Shown here: in pieces, positions 34,320 through 42,721 of the stretch
How positions within the stretch are numbered: position 1 is the first letter of the stretch
How the letters are laid out: the number at the start of each line of letters is the position of its first letter
NCBI RefSeq assembly: GCF_039545055.1
Contig: NZ_BAABRP010000005.1
Span: 146,147-210,146 of the forward strand
Direction of reading: 5' to 3'
DNA: 64,000 nucleotides
From: Deinococcus carri
Lineage (GTDB): Bacteria; Deinococcota; Deinococci; Deinococcales; Deinococcaceae
Program-made: the position numbers and the translations under genes
Notes under the pieces: generated by a model
Seen by the model: only the letters and a program-made list of their open reading frames with translations
Databases searched by the model: none
Told to the model about the DNA's origin: nothing

Positions 34320-36135
34320 GTGGTCTAAAATGCGTTTGCCCCGCTAATAAACGGGCTTTGTAGTCGAGCAGCGCCTCTTCTATGCGCGGGAGCGCATTTC
34401 GAAGGAAGAGTTTATAGTTTTGGCGCTGGTAGGTTCTGTTGCCCTGATTCAGAGCCGGGGAAAGCAGGTATTCTCCACCCGTCGCCTGACACCATACCCA
34501 GACGGCCGCTGGTCTTGAGCGACTGTTCGGTAGCAGGTTTTGCACGCGAAACTTATCACGTATTTCTTGCCAATCCTCATATGGAACCGTGTTGAAATTC
34601 GACAAGAGTCTTCTTCTGTTACCGTAATCAATTTTGTTTGAATCGTTTGATAATTTCGCGGCCAGTCGACGCAATCTGTTCTCGAACTCCTCCGACAGAC
34701 CAGCTTCTCCTAGAGAGGTCATCGTGGGATTCACGGTCGTCGTCCGAGTGACGGGTAAATCCAATTTCTGTGCCGCTTCTCCCCATGTACAATTGAAATT
34801 GATTCTGATGAGGGCCATTGAGCACATGCGGCGGCCCATGACGGAATCGGAATTGGTGTTGAGGAATGGTGACAGTAGGTCGAGGAACAGCTCGTCATAG
34901 TCCGATTGCCACAAGAGCTGTGGGACGTGGTCTTCGGTAAAGGTATAGGGTGTTCCTTCCTTGCCCGTGATCCTCGTCCTCAAGTTCATTCTGCCTGGGG
35001 ACATGCCCACAGACCGCCAATTCAGAAATGCTTGCAAGACGTATGGGGAGCCCTCCGTATAATTGATCATCCTGCTCGTTCTCTTATGTGCGTAAGAGAA
35101 GAGATCCGAAAGCCGATGTTCAAGTTCCCCGTATGTTTCGGTGTGTATCATATTTTGTGCTTTGACCACCAGTGAGGCCATAAGGAACGAGCTGCTCGGG
35201 GCTCTTGTTCTAGCTTCAAGGTGCCGCGTCAACTTCGTGCCATCACGTGCGTTCAAGGCCAGAATACCATCCCGGCTGGTCATCAGATCGATGAATTTCT
35301 CTTGTATAAATGATGGTAGACCATCGGCGTCTTCCGGGCGTCCGGCAAACCGAAGGAGGGACGCCACGGTCCTCAATGCTCTGAAGTAGTCGAAGCTGGA
35401 CACCTCTTGACCCGCTATCAATGGCGTCTTTCCTATTAGTGCGCCATCTACGTATTTCTGAGCCTCTAATATTGAGGGCCACTCCTCTATCGATCGTGTA
35501 TCGACGAGGGGAAGAAGTTGGTGGCATATGTTATTACCAGACGCCGTGTTTCTAAATCTTTCGTCTCTAATGTGGTTGCCACATTCCAGAGGATCTGGAA
35601 CATCTAAAGAGTATATGTGCCCCGGCCCGCGATGCACGTAACGACTTGGGCGAATATTGCAATTTGGACAAAGGTCGATAAGCATGACGCCATGTCTAGT
35701 GCAGGAGAAGGACCAGGGCAGCTTCCATCGCAATTGCCACACTCCACCATCTTCTTTTATGCATAAGGGGCAAACGTGGGAGCTGCCGAAGTAACACCAC
35801 TCCTGCATGACTGCGGAACGTAAACTATTATGACTTCGACTGTCGATGCGGCTCAGGTCTAGGGCAATACCGTTTAGACTGTCGAGAAAAAGACGAGAGA
35901 CTTCTGCCTCACCCAAGCGGGTCGAGTAAGCGAAATTGCGGACCGAAGGCTCACTCTCAAGGATCAGGTCTCGGGGAACAATACTACCCGACCGCGGTTC
36001 CTTGATGAAGCCAGTCGCGTGTAGGAGCGTAGAGACCGGCACCTGGAGATGAGCCGCGAAGCGAATGATGAAGCTCGTGAAGGACTCGCCTCCTGCCGGT
36101 AAGATACCCATGGAGAGCTGGCGCGGACTCGACAT
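34267..36135 (-). CDS. tniQ: TniQ/TnsD-type target selector of the E2 transposition operon
   Basis: 622 aa. P-A-G-G-E-S-F-T-S-F-I-I-R-F at the N-terminus, HVCPLCIKEDGG, FSCTRHG and CPNC for zinc binding, then the TnsD-like C-terminus (V-P-Q-L-L-W-Q-S, R-R-M-C-S-M-A-L, A-A-V-W-V-W-C-Q-A-T-G-G). It follows tnsC by 21 bp and is the last gene of the operon. Codon use is clearly more AT-rich than in the E2 cargo or in E1 and E3. Its 3' end overlaps the opposed tniQ at 34267-34319. Confidence 0.9.
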   Translation of the reverse strand: MSSPRQLSMGILPAGGESFTSFIIRFAAHLQVPVSTLLHATGFIKEPRSGSIVPRDLILESEPSVRNFAYSTRLGEAEVSRLFLDSLNGIALDLSRIDSRSHNSLRSAVMQEWCYFGSSHVCPLCIKEDGGVWQLRWKLPWSFSCTRHGVMLIDLCPNCNIRPSRYVHRGPGHIYSLDVPDPLECGNHIRDERFRNTASGNNICHQLLPLVDTRSIEEWPSILEAQKYVDGALIGKTPLIAGQEVSSFDYFRALRTVASLLRFAGRPEDADGLPSFIQEKFIDLMTSRDGILALNARDGTKLTRHLEARTRAPSSSFLMASLVVKAQNMIHTETYGELEHRLSDLFSYAHKRTSRMINYTEGSPYVLQAFLNWRSVGMSPGRMNLRTRITGKEGTPYTFTEDHVPQLLWQSDYDELFLDLLSPFLNTNSDSVMGRRMCSMALIRINFNCTWGEAAQKLDLPVTRTTTVNPTMTSLGEAGLSEEFENRLRRLAAKLSNDSNKIDYGNRRRLLSNFNTVPYEDWQEIRDKFRVQNLLPNSRSRPAAVWVWCQATGGEYLLSPALNQGNRTYQRQNYKLFLRNALPRIEEALLDYKARLLAGQTHFRPLTTYEAQGAPIYYERSP

Positions 36136-36156
36136 ATGGTGTTGCCCCTATCGGCT

Positions 36157-37311
36157 CTATTTTAATCCCGAAGACGTTCGGGATCTCACGATATAATCCT
36201 CCTCGGCGCCCTGGTCCAGTAGAATCGTCTCTAGTATACTCTTTGTTATTCTTTCACTGCCGTTTTCAATAGCCATATTCGCACCCCGCCTCACCAGATG
36301 ACACAAGGCTGAAATGAAGCCGCCGGTTCTGCTCCACAAATACTGATCTAATTCCAACAGTGTGTTCTCGGATCTTCTCCCGAGCACAAGATTGCTCTCC
36401 AACAGTTTCAGAAGGTCCATCCACACGTCTTTGTTCGTGACTACCCTTGGAGTCTCTCCATCACTCCCTTGTGTAATCCTATAGGCGACCTCTTCATCGT
36501 ATTTGAAGCTGCCCACTTCCAGAAGCGTAAATCTGCGCCGAGTCTGCGACTTTCTGGAGTTCTCGGGCGTCTCTCCCAACCCCTCCGTGAAAAACTTGTT
36601 GTTCTTGACATCGATCCCGGCGACGACGATCGTGGCGGCTATGCTGTTGGCGAAGTCCTTGATGTGGTTGTTGACGTCCTGTGAGGTCTTGTTGCCTGGT
36701 TTCAAATAATGTATGTCGTCGATGAATAGAAGTGTCGTCGCACAACGTTTGGCATTGTTGACGACTAGATCTGTAATTTCGTCGGCGTCCGCACCCTTCG
36801 GGTAGGGAGTGTTATAGAACTTCGCGAGTTTGGTGCTGAGCCCCTTGATGGTGGTGGCTCCACGCAGGGTCACGTAGGCGACGGGCTTGTACACGTCGTT
36901 CTGACGCGTCCTGCCTGTGGTATACCTCTCCCGCATCTCCAGTTCGTACTGCTTGCCGAGGTTGGCGAGGATGGTCGTCTTGCCTACGGTCCCTTCACCG
37001 TCGATGACGGCGCCGCGGCGGGCACCCGGTTGAGCGAGGAGGTTCGCTCGGATGAGTGGCAGCAGGATTTCGTGAACTCTCCTCATGTCGGGCGTGAGGA
37101 TGGGGCCGAAGCTGTTGTGATAGTCCACCCGACTTTGATTGTAAAGTTTCCTTTGATCGAAGGTCATGGCACTCATCTGGGTGCGGGAAACCTTTGAGGG
37201 CTTCTCCACAGGCTTCTGACTTACGAAGGCCTCCCATTCCTCCCAGGTGTCGAAGGTGAGAGGAGCGTCCGGTAACGCTGCCGAATCTGCCTGTTCCTGT
37301 TGCTCTTCCAT
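36157..37311 (-). CDS. tnsC: TnsC-like AAA+ ATPase (E2)
   Basis: 384 aa from the ATG at 37311, which overlaps the tnsB stop as TGATG. Walker A is DGEGTVGKT at about 104-112, and Walker B is TLLFIDDIHYL at about 193-203. It shares the order and spacing of the E1 and E3 proteins but is clearly divergent in sequence. The role is to polymerise or assemble on target DNA and recruit TnsAB after target choice by TniQ. A GTG 15 bases upstream is an alternative start. Confidence 0.9.
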   Translation of the reverse strand: MEEQQEQADSAALPDAPLTFDTWEEWEAFVSQKPVEKPSKVSRTQMSAMTFDQRKLYNQSRVDYHNSFGPILTPDMRRVHEILLPLIRANLLAQPGARRGAVIDGEGTVGKTTILANLGKQYELEMRERYTTGRTRQNDVYKPVAYVTLRGATTIKGLSTKLAKFYNTPYPKGADADEITDLVVNNAKRCATTLLFIDDIHYLKPGNKTSQDVNNHIKDFANSIAATIVVAGIDVKNNKFFTEGLGETPENSRKSQTRRRFTLLEVGSFKYDEEVAYRITQGSDGETPRVVTNKDVWMDLLKLLESNLVLGRRSENTLLELDQYLWSRTGGFISALCHLVRRGANMAIENGSERITKSILETILLDQGAEEDYIVRSRTSSGLK

Positions 37312-39476
37312 CACTCGTCCTCCCAAACGTCGGGGTTGTAGTTGTCGCCCGATATCGTGTGATCTCGGAGGGCATCGTCAAGCAACTGCATCGGGGAGCC
37401 CCCGTCCACGAACCGGGGAGGCGCCGAGGTCGGAGCAGGAAGAAAATCCGACTCTCCCATCCTTGTCAGGGTTGCGGCGAGACTCGTCCCCGTCATGTTG
37501 CCGCCTGTGCGATCGCGTGCAGCCTGACGGGCCTCCTCCAGCCGTCGGGCGGCCAGGCGCCGCTCACTGCGCTTTTCCAGCACGGCGTCGTCCATTCTGT
37601 CCAGCACCGCATCGAGTGCTCTGGAAACCTGCTCGCGGGTAGGCTTCAAGTTTTCGCCGCCCCTGCTCAAGATCAGCGACTTGACGAAGCCGAGCGTCAC
37701 GTCGTTGAACGGTCTGTCGGGGTTCATGGTATGGACGCGGCGTACCGGCTGCCACGACCGACTGTCGAGATCGTAGAAGAAGAGCCTGGACAGGTCACGT
37801 GGGTCGCAGCTGACGGGCCACTTTCCCTCATGTTCCCCGCCGTACGGGGAAGTCCGGTGACGACAGGGATCCAGCACTGGACCGTCGTACAGCATGTTCT
37901 TGAATCGCAGTCCGGCGTCGTCCACCGTTACCCAGGCGACAGGAAGTAGCTCGTAGTAGAGATTGACGTTTCTGGGTACGTAGACGAAACCCGCCCGCGT
38001 GATCCCCTCTTCGTAACGCTCGTTGGGGGTCAACTTCAAACCCGGTGCGATCTCCTCCCATAGGCCAGGATGCCACCTTTTCTGCCAGAACGAGCAGACC
38101 CAGTCGGCGAAATAGACTTCGAGTTCGTCGACGAAACTGAAAGCCTCTTCCTCGACCTGTTCGGGTGTGCCCCGTGACCACACGTTCGGCCCTTTGTAGC
38201 CTGGTACGTACTGCAGGAACATGCTGCCGATCGTATTGAACATACGCTCGACGTAAGATTTGTCGGACCCGGTTCGCGGGCGGGCAGGCTGAACGTTGAT
38301 GCCTAGAATCACGCATGCGCGTTCGAACACGGCCGACATATATATTTTTCCTCTGTCGACGATGACGTTCTCCGGTCGAATCACGGGAACCGCCATCACG
38401 CCCTCCGGGAGGTCCGTTTCCGATAGATTGACGACGATGTTCTCCGGCACGCCGACGTACGTCCGACTCCAGCGCGAGCTTTCTGGAATGTGGGGGTGAA
38501 AGCGTTTCGGTCGAATGATGTCGTACAACATCAACGCGGCGTCAACCTGCTTGTCCCGATGTACGATCCTCCAGGCGAGGATCGATCGGCTGTAGACATC
38601 GACGGCCAGGACCAGCTGGAGCGGAATCCATTCCAGGGAGATGGGATCCATTCCGAAGGCATCCAGTGGAGTGCTGTCGATCATGACGTACTCGCCGGGA
38701 CGTTGGGCCTCGAAGCGACGGTATGGCGTGGATGGTTTGCTGGCGGCGCCCCGCCGGGTTTTCGACGAGTGGTTCAGGTACTTCCCACGTGAGCGTTCCG
38801 TGATCAACTTGTTGAGGGTGGGGATGCTCGGAATCTTGACCTCACCCTCTCCATGTTCTCTACCCAGTAGCTTTACAATGTCACGCCGCAATTTTCCGTA
38901 GCCGACATTGGTCTTGTCCTTTTGATCTTGAATCACCTGGTCTATCGCGGCGACGAGTCGATGATCGGCCCGGCCCGTCGGATTCACAGGTCGTATCTGC
39001 CTTCGATCTACCAGACCTATGAAACCGAGCTTGTCATAATTCGCTTTGTCCCTATATAACGTTCTCAGACCTATCTCCAGCTCTTCGGCCTTGTTTCTCA
39101 TTCGGCTGGTGAGCCCTACCAATCCTGGGTTGTACTCGTCGCGTGGCTCTCCGGGCAGCGCCAGCTCGGCGTAGCCGGACCGGAAGCCGGTTATGGCTTC
39201 CCGCAGATGAGCCAGGCGAGTCGTAGCTGCCTGGCGCTGTTCGGCGGTAATGTCGAGAGAGACGAAAGAATCGTTACTTTCGCCCTCATCTTCACCATCG
39301 AGAATCTTGAAGTCGCCGGTTGCCACTACGTCACTCAGGGAGGCGATTGAAATCCTGTCGTGAACCGATCTGAGTCGAATAGTCGCGCCGGCGAAACCCA
39401 CTACCGTATAGACCTCACCGTCGAACATGAGCTTGCAGCCGATGGATATACGACTAGCGTTCGGCAGAGTGACCAC
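37311..39476 (-). CDS. tnsB: TnsB-like DDE transposase (E2)
   Basis: 721 aa from a GTG at 39476. The catalytic positions are Y-V-M-I-D-S-T, N-V-I-V-D-R-G-K-I-Y and D-K-S-Y-V-E-R-M-F, giving the D, D(35)E arrangement. The N-terminal DNA-binding half and a charged C-terminal tail correspond to E1 and E3. The start lies 23 bp inside the end of tnsA. Base composition is lower in GC than in the other two tnsB genes, consistent with separate acquisition of this element. Confidence 0.92.
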   Translation of the reverse strand: MVTLPNASRISIGCKLMFDGEVYTVVGFAGATIRLRSVHDRISIASLSDVVATGDFKILDGEDEGESNDSFVSLDITAEQRQAATTRLAHLREAITGFRSGYAELALPGEPRDEYNPGLVGLTSRMRNKAEELEIGLRTLYRDKANYDKLGFIGLVDRRQIRPVNPTGRADHRLVAAIDQVIQDQKDKTNVGYGKLRRDIVKLLGREHGEGEVKIPSIPTLNKLITERSRGKYLNHSSKTRRGAASKPSTPYRRFEAQRPGEYVMIDSTPLDAFGMDPISLEWIPLQLVLAVDVYSRSILAWRIVHRDKQVDAALMLYDIIRPKRFHPHIPESSRWSRTYVGVPENIVVNLSETDLPEGVMAVPVIRPENVIVDRGKIYMSAVFERACVILGINVQPARPRTGSDKSYVERMFNTIGSMFLQYVPGYKGPNVWSRGTPEQVEEEAFSFVDELEVYFADWVCSFWQKRWHPGLWEEIAPGLKLTPNERYEEGITRAGFVYVPRNVNLYYELLPVAWVTVDDAGLRFKNMLYDGPVLDPCRHRTSPYGGEHEGKWPVSCDPRDLSRLFFYDLDSRSWQPVRRVHTMNPDRPFNDVTLGFVKSLILSRGGENLKPTREQVSRALDAVLDRMDDAVLEKRSERRLAARRLEEARQAARDRTGGNMTGTSLAATLTRMGESDFLPAPTSAPPRFVDGGSPMQLLDDALRDHTISGDNYNPDVWEDE

Positions 39477-40203
39477 CCCGCGCTTCGGTCAGAATTGGTG
39501 TACTGTCAGTCATCGGTAGATACAGATCTACGTTGAGAACTTGTCTCCAAAGGAGCCAGAAGAGGATCGGTCGTACCAGATAGGCAGGGCCGTCGACACT
39601 CCTTATGAGGGAGCCGATGGAGTGTTCCGTAAGATGAGCGTTGTCGACAAGGGAATCGGCGTAGCCTGCCTTCTCTTCACGGAGGCTCCTGTAGCCTGAG
39701 AGCCAAGAAACGTTTGAGAAGAAGGTCGGATGAGGTTCGGTTTGTATTTCGTAACCCCAACCGATCTGATCACATGCGATTTTCGTCGCCTCCGCCTGCC
39801 GCTGGAAATCCGCATCGTCGACGAAATCGAGTGCCTTGACATCTATAATGCATACCCTTCCGTACCTATCTCTTGTGTATATGTCAGGATAATGTACATA
39901 GGACCGTTGTTTGAGTTTATAATGTAATCTGAAGGGTTGTGTTGCAACGACGTCAATGATGGGGTTGAAGTCGAGGAGCATGACTGCGGCTCGCTCATTC
40001 CGACTCTCGCAGAGAATGAGCTTTGACATCTTCTCGAAGAAATAGAGATTGGGAAAATGTCGCTGCCCGTGGTAGGCCCGGGGACGCCGTACGGGCTGAC
40101 AGGTCTCGAACGGCAGGGTCGAGACTTCGAGCAGACCCACCCCCGTCGAGGATGTTTTGGCTTTCGTCAGGAAGTCGACCTGGAAGTTGCTGTACATCGG
40201 CAC
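39454..40203 (-). CDS. tnsA: TnsA-like endonuclease (E2)
   Basis: 249 aa from a GTG at 40203; an in-frame ATG at 40197 is the alternative. The core residues are Glu70 (CESRNERA), Asp107 (V-H-Y-P-D-I-Y) and Lys123 (I-I-D-V-K-A), the full E-D-K set of TnsA. The motif G-Q-R-H-F-P-N near residue 46 corresponds to G-Q-R-H-L-T-G in E3. First gene of the tnsA-tnsB-tnsC-tniQ operon. The C-terminal part, with W-L-S-G-Y and L-V-R-P-I-L-F-W-L-L-W-R, matches the TnsA C-terminal wing that contacts TnsC. Confidence 0.9.
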   Translation of the reverse strand: MPMYSNFQVDFLTKAKTSSTGVGLLEVSTLPFETCQPVRRPRAYHGQRHFPNLYFFEKMSKLILCESRNERAAVMLLDFNPIIDVVATQPFRLHYKLKQRSYVHYPDIYTRDRYGRVCIIDVKALDFVDDADFQRQAEATKIACDQIGWGYEIQTEPHPTFFSNVSWLSGYRSLREEKAGYADSLVDNAHLTEHSIGSLIRSVDGPAYLVRPILFWLLWRQVLNVDLYLPMTDSTPILTEARGGHSAER

Positions 40204-40233
40204 CTCACGCAGGGTCGTGCCAGATGGGGAGGA

Positions 40234-40264
40234 AGCGGCGGCGCCCTCATCGGGGCGCCGCCGC
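40234..40264 (-). promoter_or_regulatory. GC-rich hairpin in tnsA leader (E2)
   Basis: AGCGGCGGCGCC pairs with GGCGCCGCCGCT around a loop of about 7 bases, ending 31 bases upstream of tnsA. It is comparable in position to the hairpins before tnsA in E1 and E3, although the surrounding sequence is unrelated. No U-run follows. Confidence 0.5.
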
Positions 40265-40290
40265 TCCAGGTGTGGTCAGATTGACTTTAC

Positions 40291-40335
40291 TCTTTCGCCA
40301 ACTGATTGCCAACTGGTCCTTCAAGTTGTCATATA
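40291..40335. repeat. E2 right end with CAGTTGGCAA sites
   Basis: TCGCCAACTG (40295-40304) and TTGCCAACTG (40306-40315) are direct repeats 11 bp apart. The second is the exact inverse of CAGTTGGCAA at 8885-8894. They sit 20-35 bp from the E2/E3 boundary and are candidate TnsB sites. The tnsA promoter of E2 should also lie in this interval. Confidence 0.45.
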
Positions 40336-40445
40336 TGTCGGCGGACAATTTACTTTCCCACTGCGCTGCGATGACAGCGCACTCTTCTTGCTGTGGGAAA
40401 ATTGCATACGTCCTGCATAACGATGCTGTATTTTCCCATTTTTTC
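40336..40445. repeat. E3 left end
   Basis: The terminal TGTCGGCGGACA at 40336-40347 is followed by three candidate TnsB sites: TTTCCCAC (40354-40361), GTGGGAAAAT (40393-40402) and TATTTTCCCA (40429-40438). The same motif in both orientations fills the right-end array at 63431-64000. The 5 bases ATATA (40331-40335) directly outside are a candidate target duplication, to be compared with the far end. Confidence 0.55.
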
Positions 40446-40547
40446 TATCCGCTCCAGCACAGGCTTTTAGAGGGCGTGCAAGGGTCTAAGGGAGAGTATG
40501 CGTATAGCTGGAGGCCTCAGAGGCGCACGATCCCTTAGCATGCGCGG

Positions 40548-41657
40548 GTGGAGGACACCACCCTCGTCCCACGTACGCCGGGCTTCGTGTATGTGATGCG
40601 CAGCCCGGCCCTGCGCGAAGGCCTGTACAAGATCGGCCTGACCGCTGCGTCGCATCCGGAAGCAACGGATGCCCTAAAGCGCCGGGCACGTGAGCTTAAT
40701 GACCCCACAGGCAGTCCTGGCGGATATCAGTTGGTGGAGGCACGCTGGTCCCCCGACTGCAAGGCGGCAGAACGCTGGGCGCACCACCTGCTGCGCGAGT
40801 ACCGCTACCTGCCCGGTAAGGAGCTGTTCTGGGTGCCACGTCCGGCGCGTGTGCAAGCGGCCCTTCGCTTAGCAGTCTTCAAGGCTGAGCAGCGTCAACC
40901 GCTGCCGCAGCGTAAGCTTCGTGCGCGAAAAAGCGTCACTGTGCACTACCGCCAGGGTGTGGGGTTCTGGGATAGGCCGCCTGCGGGTCTGGACTCCTAC
41001 ATGGAGGGCTGTCAGTTGCTGCCGCTCTTCCCCCGCCGTGGGGAGGCTTTCTTGCGCCGCGCTGGCGGCATGCTGCTGCCCCCAGAGTTGGTGAGTGAGG
41101 CACCCTTCGTGCCTGCTCTCCGACTGCTGGGCGAGCATTACGCGCGCGGCGCATGGATGGATGTGACTGCGCCTAATGTGCGGGTGGGTCCAGGCGAATC
41201 GCCCCTATTGTTGCCCGCGTGGTTATTGTGCCGGCCAGCGCCAGCTGCGCGTACATGGCTGAAGGCGGCCGCCGCGCAGGGGGACTGGCTCGCCCATGGA
41301 CGACTCGCCCAGTTGGAACTCGCAACGAGCCGCCCCGAGGCAGCGCAGATCCATCAGGCGCAGGCGCATCTAACCGTGTTCGGTGTGGGTCTGGTTGAGG
41401 CCCTTGCGAGGGCAAATGGCGAGTTGGATGAGGTCTGCAGTCCTCTGGACGCTGGCGCGTTCCGGCGCGAGGACGGCCGTACGGCTTGGCGCATCCTGGT
41501 CACCTGGGCATCTCAGATAAAGAGGGGCCAGATGGCGCCTCCTGATCCCAGCCTACGCAGGCAGCTGAAGCGGGAATTGGCGCAGCACCTTGAAGAGCGG
41601 TGGGTTCCACTCGCTCAGCGGGACGTGTTGATGGCCGTGCTGGACCAACAGTTGTAA
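40548..41657 (+). CDS. GIY-YIG (T5orf172/MUG113-type) nuclease-domain protein
   Basis: 369 aa from a GTG. Residues about 10-105 form a GIY-YIG-like domain of the T5orf172/MUG113 type: G-F-V-Y-V-M-R-S, then L-Y-K-I-G-L-T, then R-A-R-E-L-N, then A-E-R-W-A-H-H-L-L-R-E-Y-R, then K-E-L-F-W-V. The remaining 260 residues are helical and unassigned. It is the first gene inside the E3 left end, on the strand opposite to the gene that follows. It could be a cargo nuclease or an accessory of the transposon; nothing in the sequence decides. Confidence 0.7.
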   Translation: MEDTTLVPRTPGFVYVMRSPALREGLYKIGLTAASHPEATDALKRRARELNDPTGSPGGYQLVEARWSPDCKAAERWAHHLLREYRYLPGKELFWVPRPARVQAALRLAVFKAEQRQPLPQRKLRARKSVTVHYRQGVGFWDRPPAGLDSYMEGCQLLPLFPRRGEAFLRRAGGMLLPPELVSEAPFVPALRLLGEHYARGAWMDVTAPNVRVGPGESPLLLPAWLLCRPAPAARTWLKAAAAQGDWLAHGRLAQLELATSRPEAAQIHQAQAHLTVFGVGLVEALARANGELDEVCSPLDAGAFRREDGRTAWRILVTWASQIKRGQMAPPDPSLRRQLKRELAQHLEERWVPLAQRDVLMAVLDQQL

Positions 41658-41667
41658 TATCATGCCT

Positions 41668-42111
41668 TTAAGGTATGCAGATCGGCCCCCTTATTACTTC
41701 ATCAGTACCCTGATTATCGAAGTCGTGCGGGTAAGCGACTTGTAGATCGTCCGCGCTCAGCCATCCGTGAAGGCGTGGCTGGCGGCGCACCTGCACCTCG
41801 TAATGGGCACCCTCGGTATTCATGGCCAATGCCTGCTGCAGTAGGTCGACGACCCTCTTATTTTGTTCGTAGCCTGCCTCAGTATACCAGAAGCGTACGT
41901 CTGCATTAAGGCCTTCTGGATGAACAATTCTGCTCCCGAGTGTGAATAGCTCGTCGGTCAACTCCTCGAGAGCAGTGTTATCGACATTGCCTTCAATCAA
42001 GTCGATGATACCTCCGCGGAACCAGCCTAGCCATTGCCCCTGGCCTTTGCGAACTTCAATGCGATACAGGTATTCGGGTGTGTGGTCACTGACGTGCATG
42101 TCATGCAGCAT
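41668..42111 (-). CDS. Hypothetical protein
   Basis: 147 aa from the ATG at 42111, which has GGAG 8 bases upstream; an ATG at 42099 is possible. No family recognised. The N-terminal part looks beta-rich (Y-L-Y-R-I-E-V-R-K-G-x-G-x-W-L-G-W-F-R-G-G) and a helical segment follows around residues 65-105. It converges with the GIY-YIG gene with only 10 bp between the stops and follows the MazF-like gene, from which a strong hairpin separates it. Confidence 0.5.
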   Translation of the reverse strand: MLHDMHVSDHTPEYLYRIEVRKGQGQWLGWFRGGIIDLIEGNVDNTALEELTDELFTLGSRIVHPEGLNADVRFWYTEAGYEQNKRVVDLLQQALAMNTEGAHYEVQVRRQPRLHGWLSADDLQVAYPHDFDNQGTDEVIRGPICIP

Positions 42112-42147
42112 AGGGCGCGCTCCGCAAGGGCGAACTGCACATGTGGA

Positions 42148-42201
42148 AGGGCTAAGCACGGGGGGCATTGCCGAATTAGCAGCGCCCCCGTGCCTAGCCC
42201 T
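42148..42201 (-). terminator. Long hairpin after the E3 cassette
   Basis: AGGGCTAAGCACGGGGGGC (42148-42166) pairs with the arm at 42183-42201 (GCCCCCGTGCCTAGCCCT) with two mismatches. It begins at the stop codon of the MazF-like gene and lies just upstream of the next minus-strand gene. Likely a terminator for the cassette, although no clear U-run is seen. Confidence 0.5.
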
Positions 42202-42512
42202 CAGATTTGCGTGACCACTGCCTTGTGCTTCAGCAGTACCTCCCACAGCACTTCAGGCGCCACGGTTCCCAGCACACGAAGGTGCGCCCGGGGACAACGC
42301 TCCACCACATCGGCCAGCACCGCCATACCGATCTGGGGCATCTGCAGCGGCACTTCAAAAGGATTGCCGCGTGGATCCCAGGTGACTGCAGCCAGTAATA
42401 CGGCCAGGCTCCCGGCGTTGTACTGCTGATTTGTCAGCACCATGCCTCTTTTGCCAGAAGCGACATTCTCCACCACATCGCCCGGCTTGAATTCAGGGAG
42501 GAGAGTTGTCAT
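42201..42512 (-). CDS. MazF/PemK-like protein (E3 cassette)
   Basis: 103 aa. F-K-P-G-D-V-V-E near the start, then M-V-L-T-N-Q-Q-Y-N and a core of alternating hydrophobic residues, as in PemK/MazF folds. The match is weaker than for the E1 protein, and the proteins share little beyond the pattern and the gene position. It overlaps the AbrB-like gene by ATGA (42509-42512). Assignment rests on synteny with E1 plus the short N-terminal motif. Confidence 0.6.
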   Translation of the reverse strand: MTTLLPEFKPGDVVENVASGKRGMVLTNQQYNAGSLAVLLAAVTWDPRGNPFEVPLQMPQIGMAVLADVVERCPRAHLRVLGTVAPEVLWEVLLKHKAVVTQI

Positions 42513-42721
42513 TCGCCGTCCTCGGCATGCTGATTGTGCTCGGTCAGTGCCGCAATCAACGCCTCTGCGTTCAGCGTCCGCAGGACAGCCACCAACCGCT
42601 CCCCCTGAGCTGTGCCCATGAACGCGTCGCCCTCCCTGATGCCCATCTCCTTCACCAGCGCTGCTGGTAAGTACGCGAAGAGCCCACTGCCGCTACGAAT
42701 CACCTTCATGCGGTGCGTCAT
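42509..42721 (-). CDS. AbrB/MazE-like small DNA-binding protein (E3 cassette)
   Basis: 70 aa. MKVIRSGSGLFAYLPAALV followed by K-E-M-G-I-R-E-G-D is a clear AbrB/MazE swapped-hairpin pattern. It is coupled by ATGA overlaps to the genes on either side (42718-42721 and 42509-42512). Expected to act as antitoxin and repressor for the MazF-like protein. Confidence 0.7.
   Translation of the reverse strand: MTHRMKVIRSGSGLFAYLPAALVKEMGIREGDAFMGTAQGERLVAVLRTLNAEALIAALTEHNQHAEDGE

Larger units (their letters stand above)
8787..40335. mobile_element. Tn7-like element E2 with defence-island cargo
   Basis: The interval lies between the E1 right end and the E3 left end. It contains its own tnsA-tnsB-tnsC-tniQ (34267-40203), a second tniQ, an XRE regulator and a defence cargo. 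The motif CAGTTGGCAA at 8885-8894 recurs inverted at 40306-40315, with a variant at 40295-40304, near the opposite boundary. This supports a single element with inverted ends. Exact terminal bases are not resolved. Confidence 0.55.
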
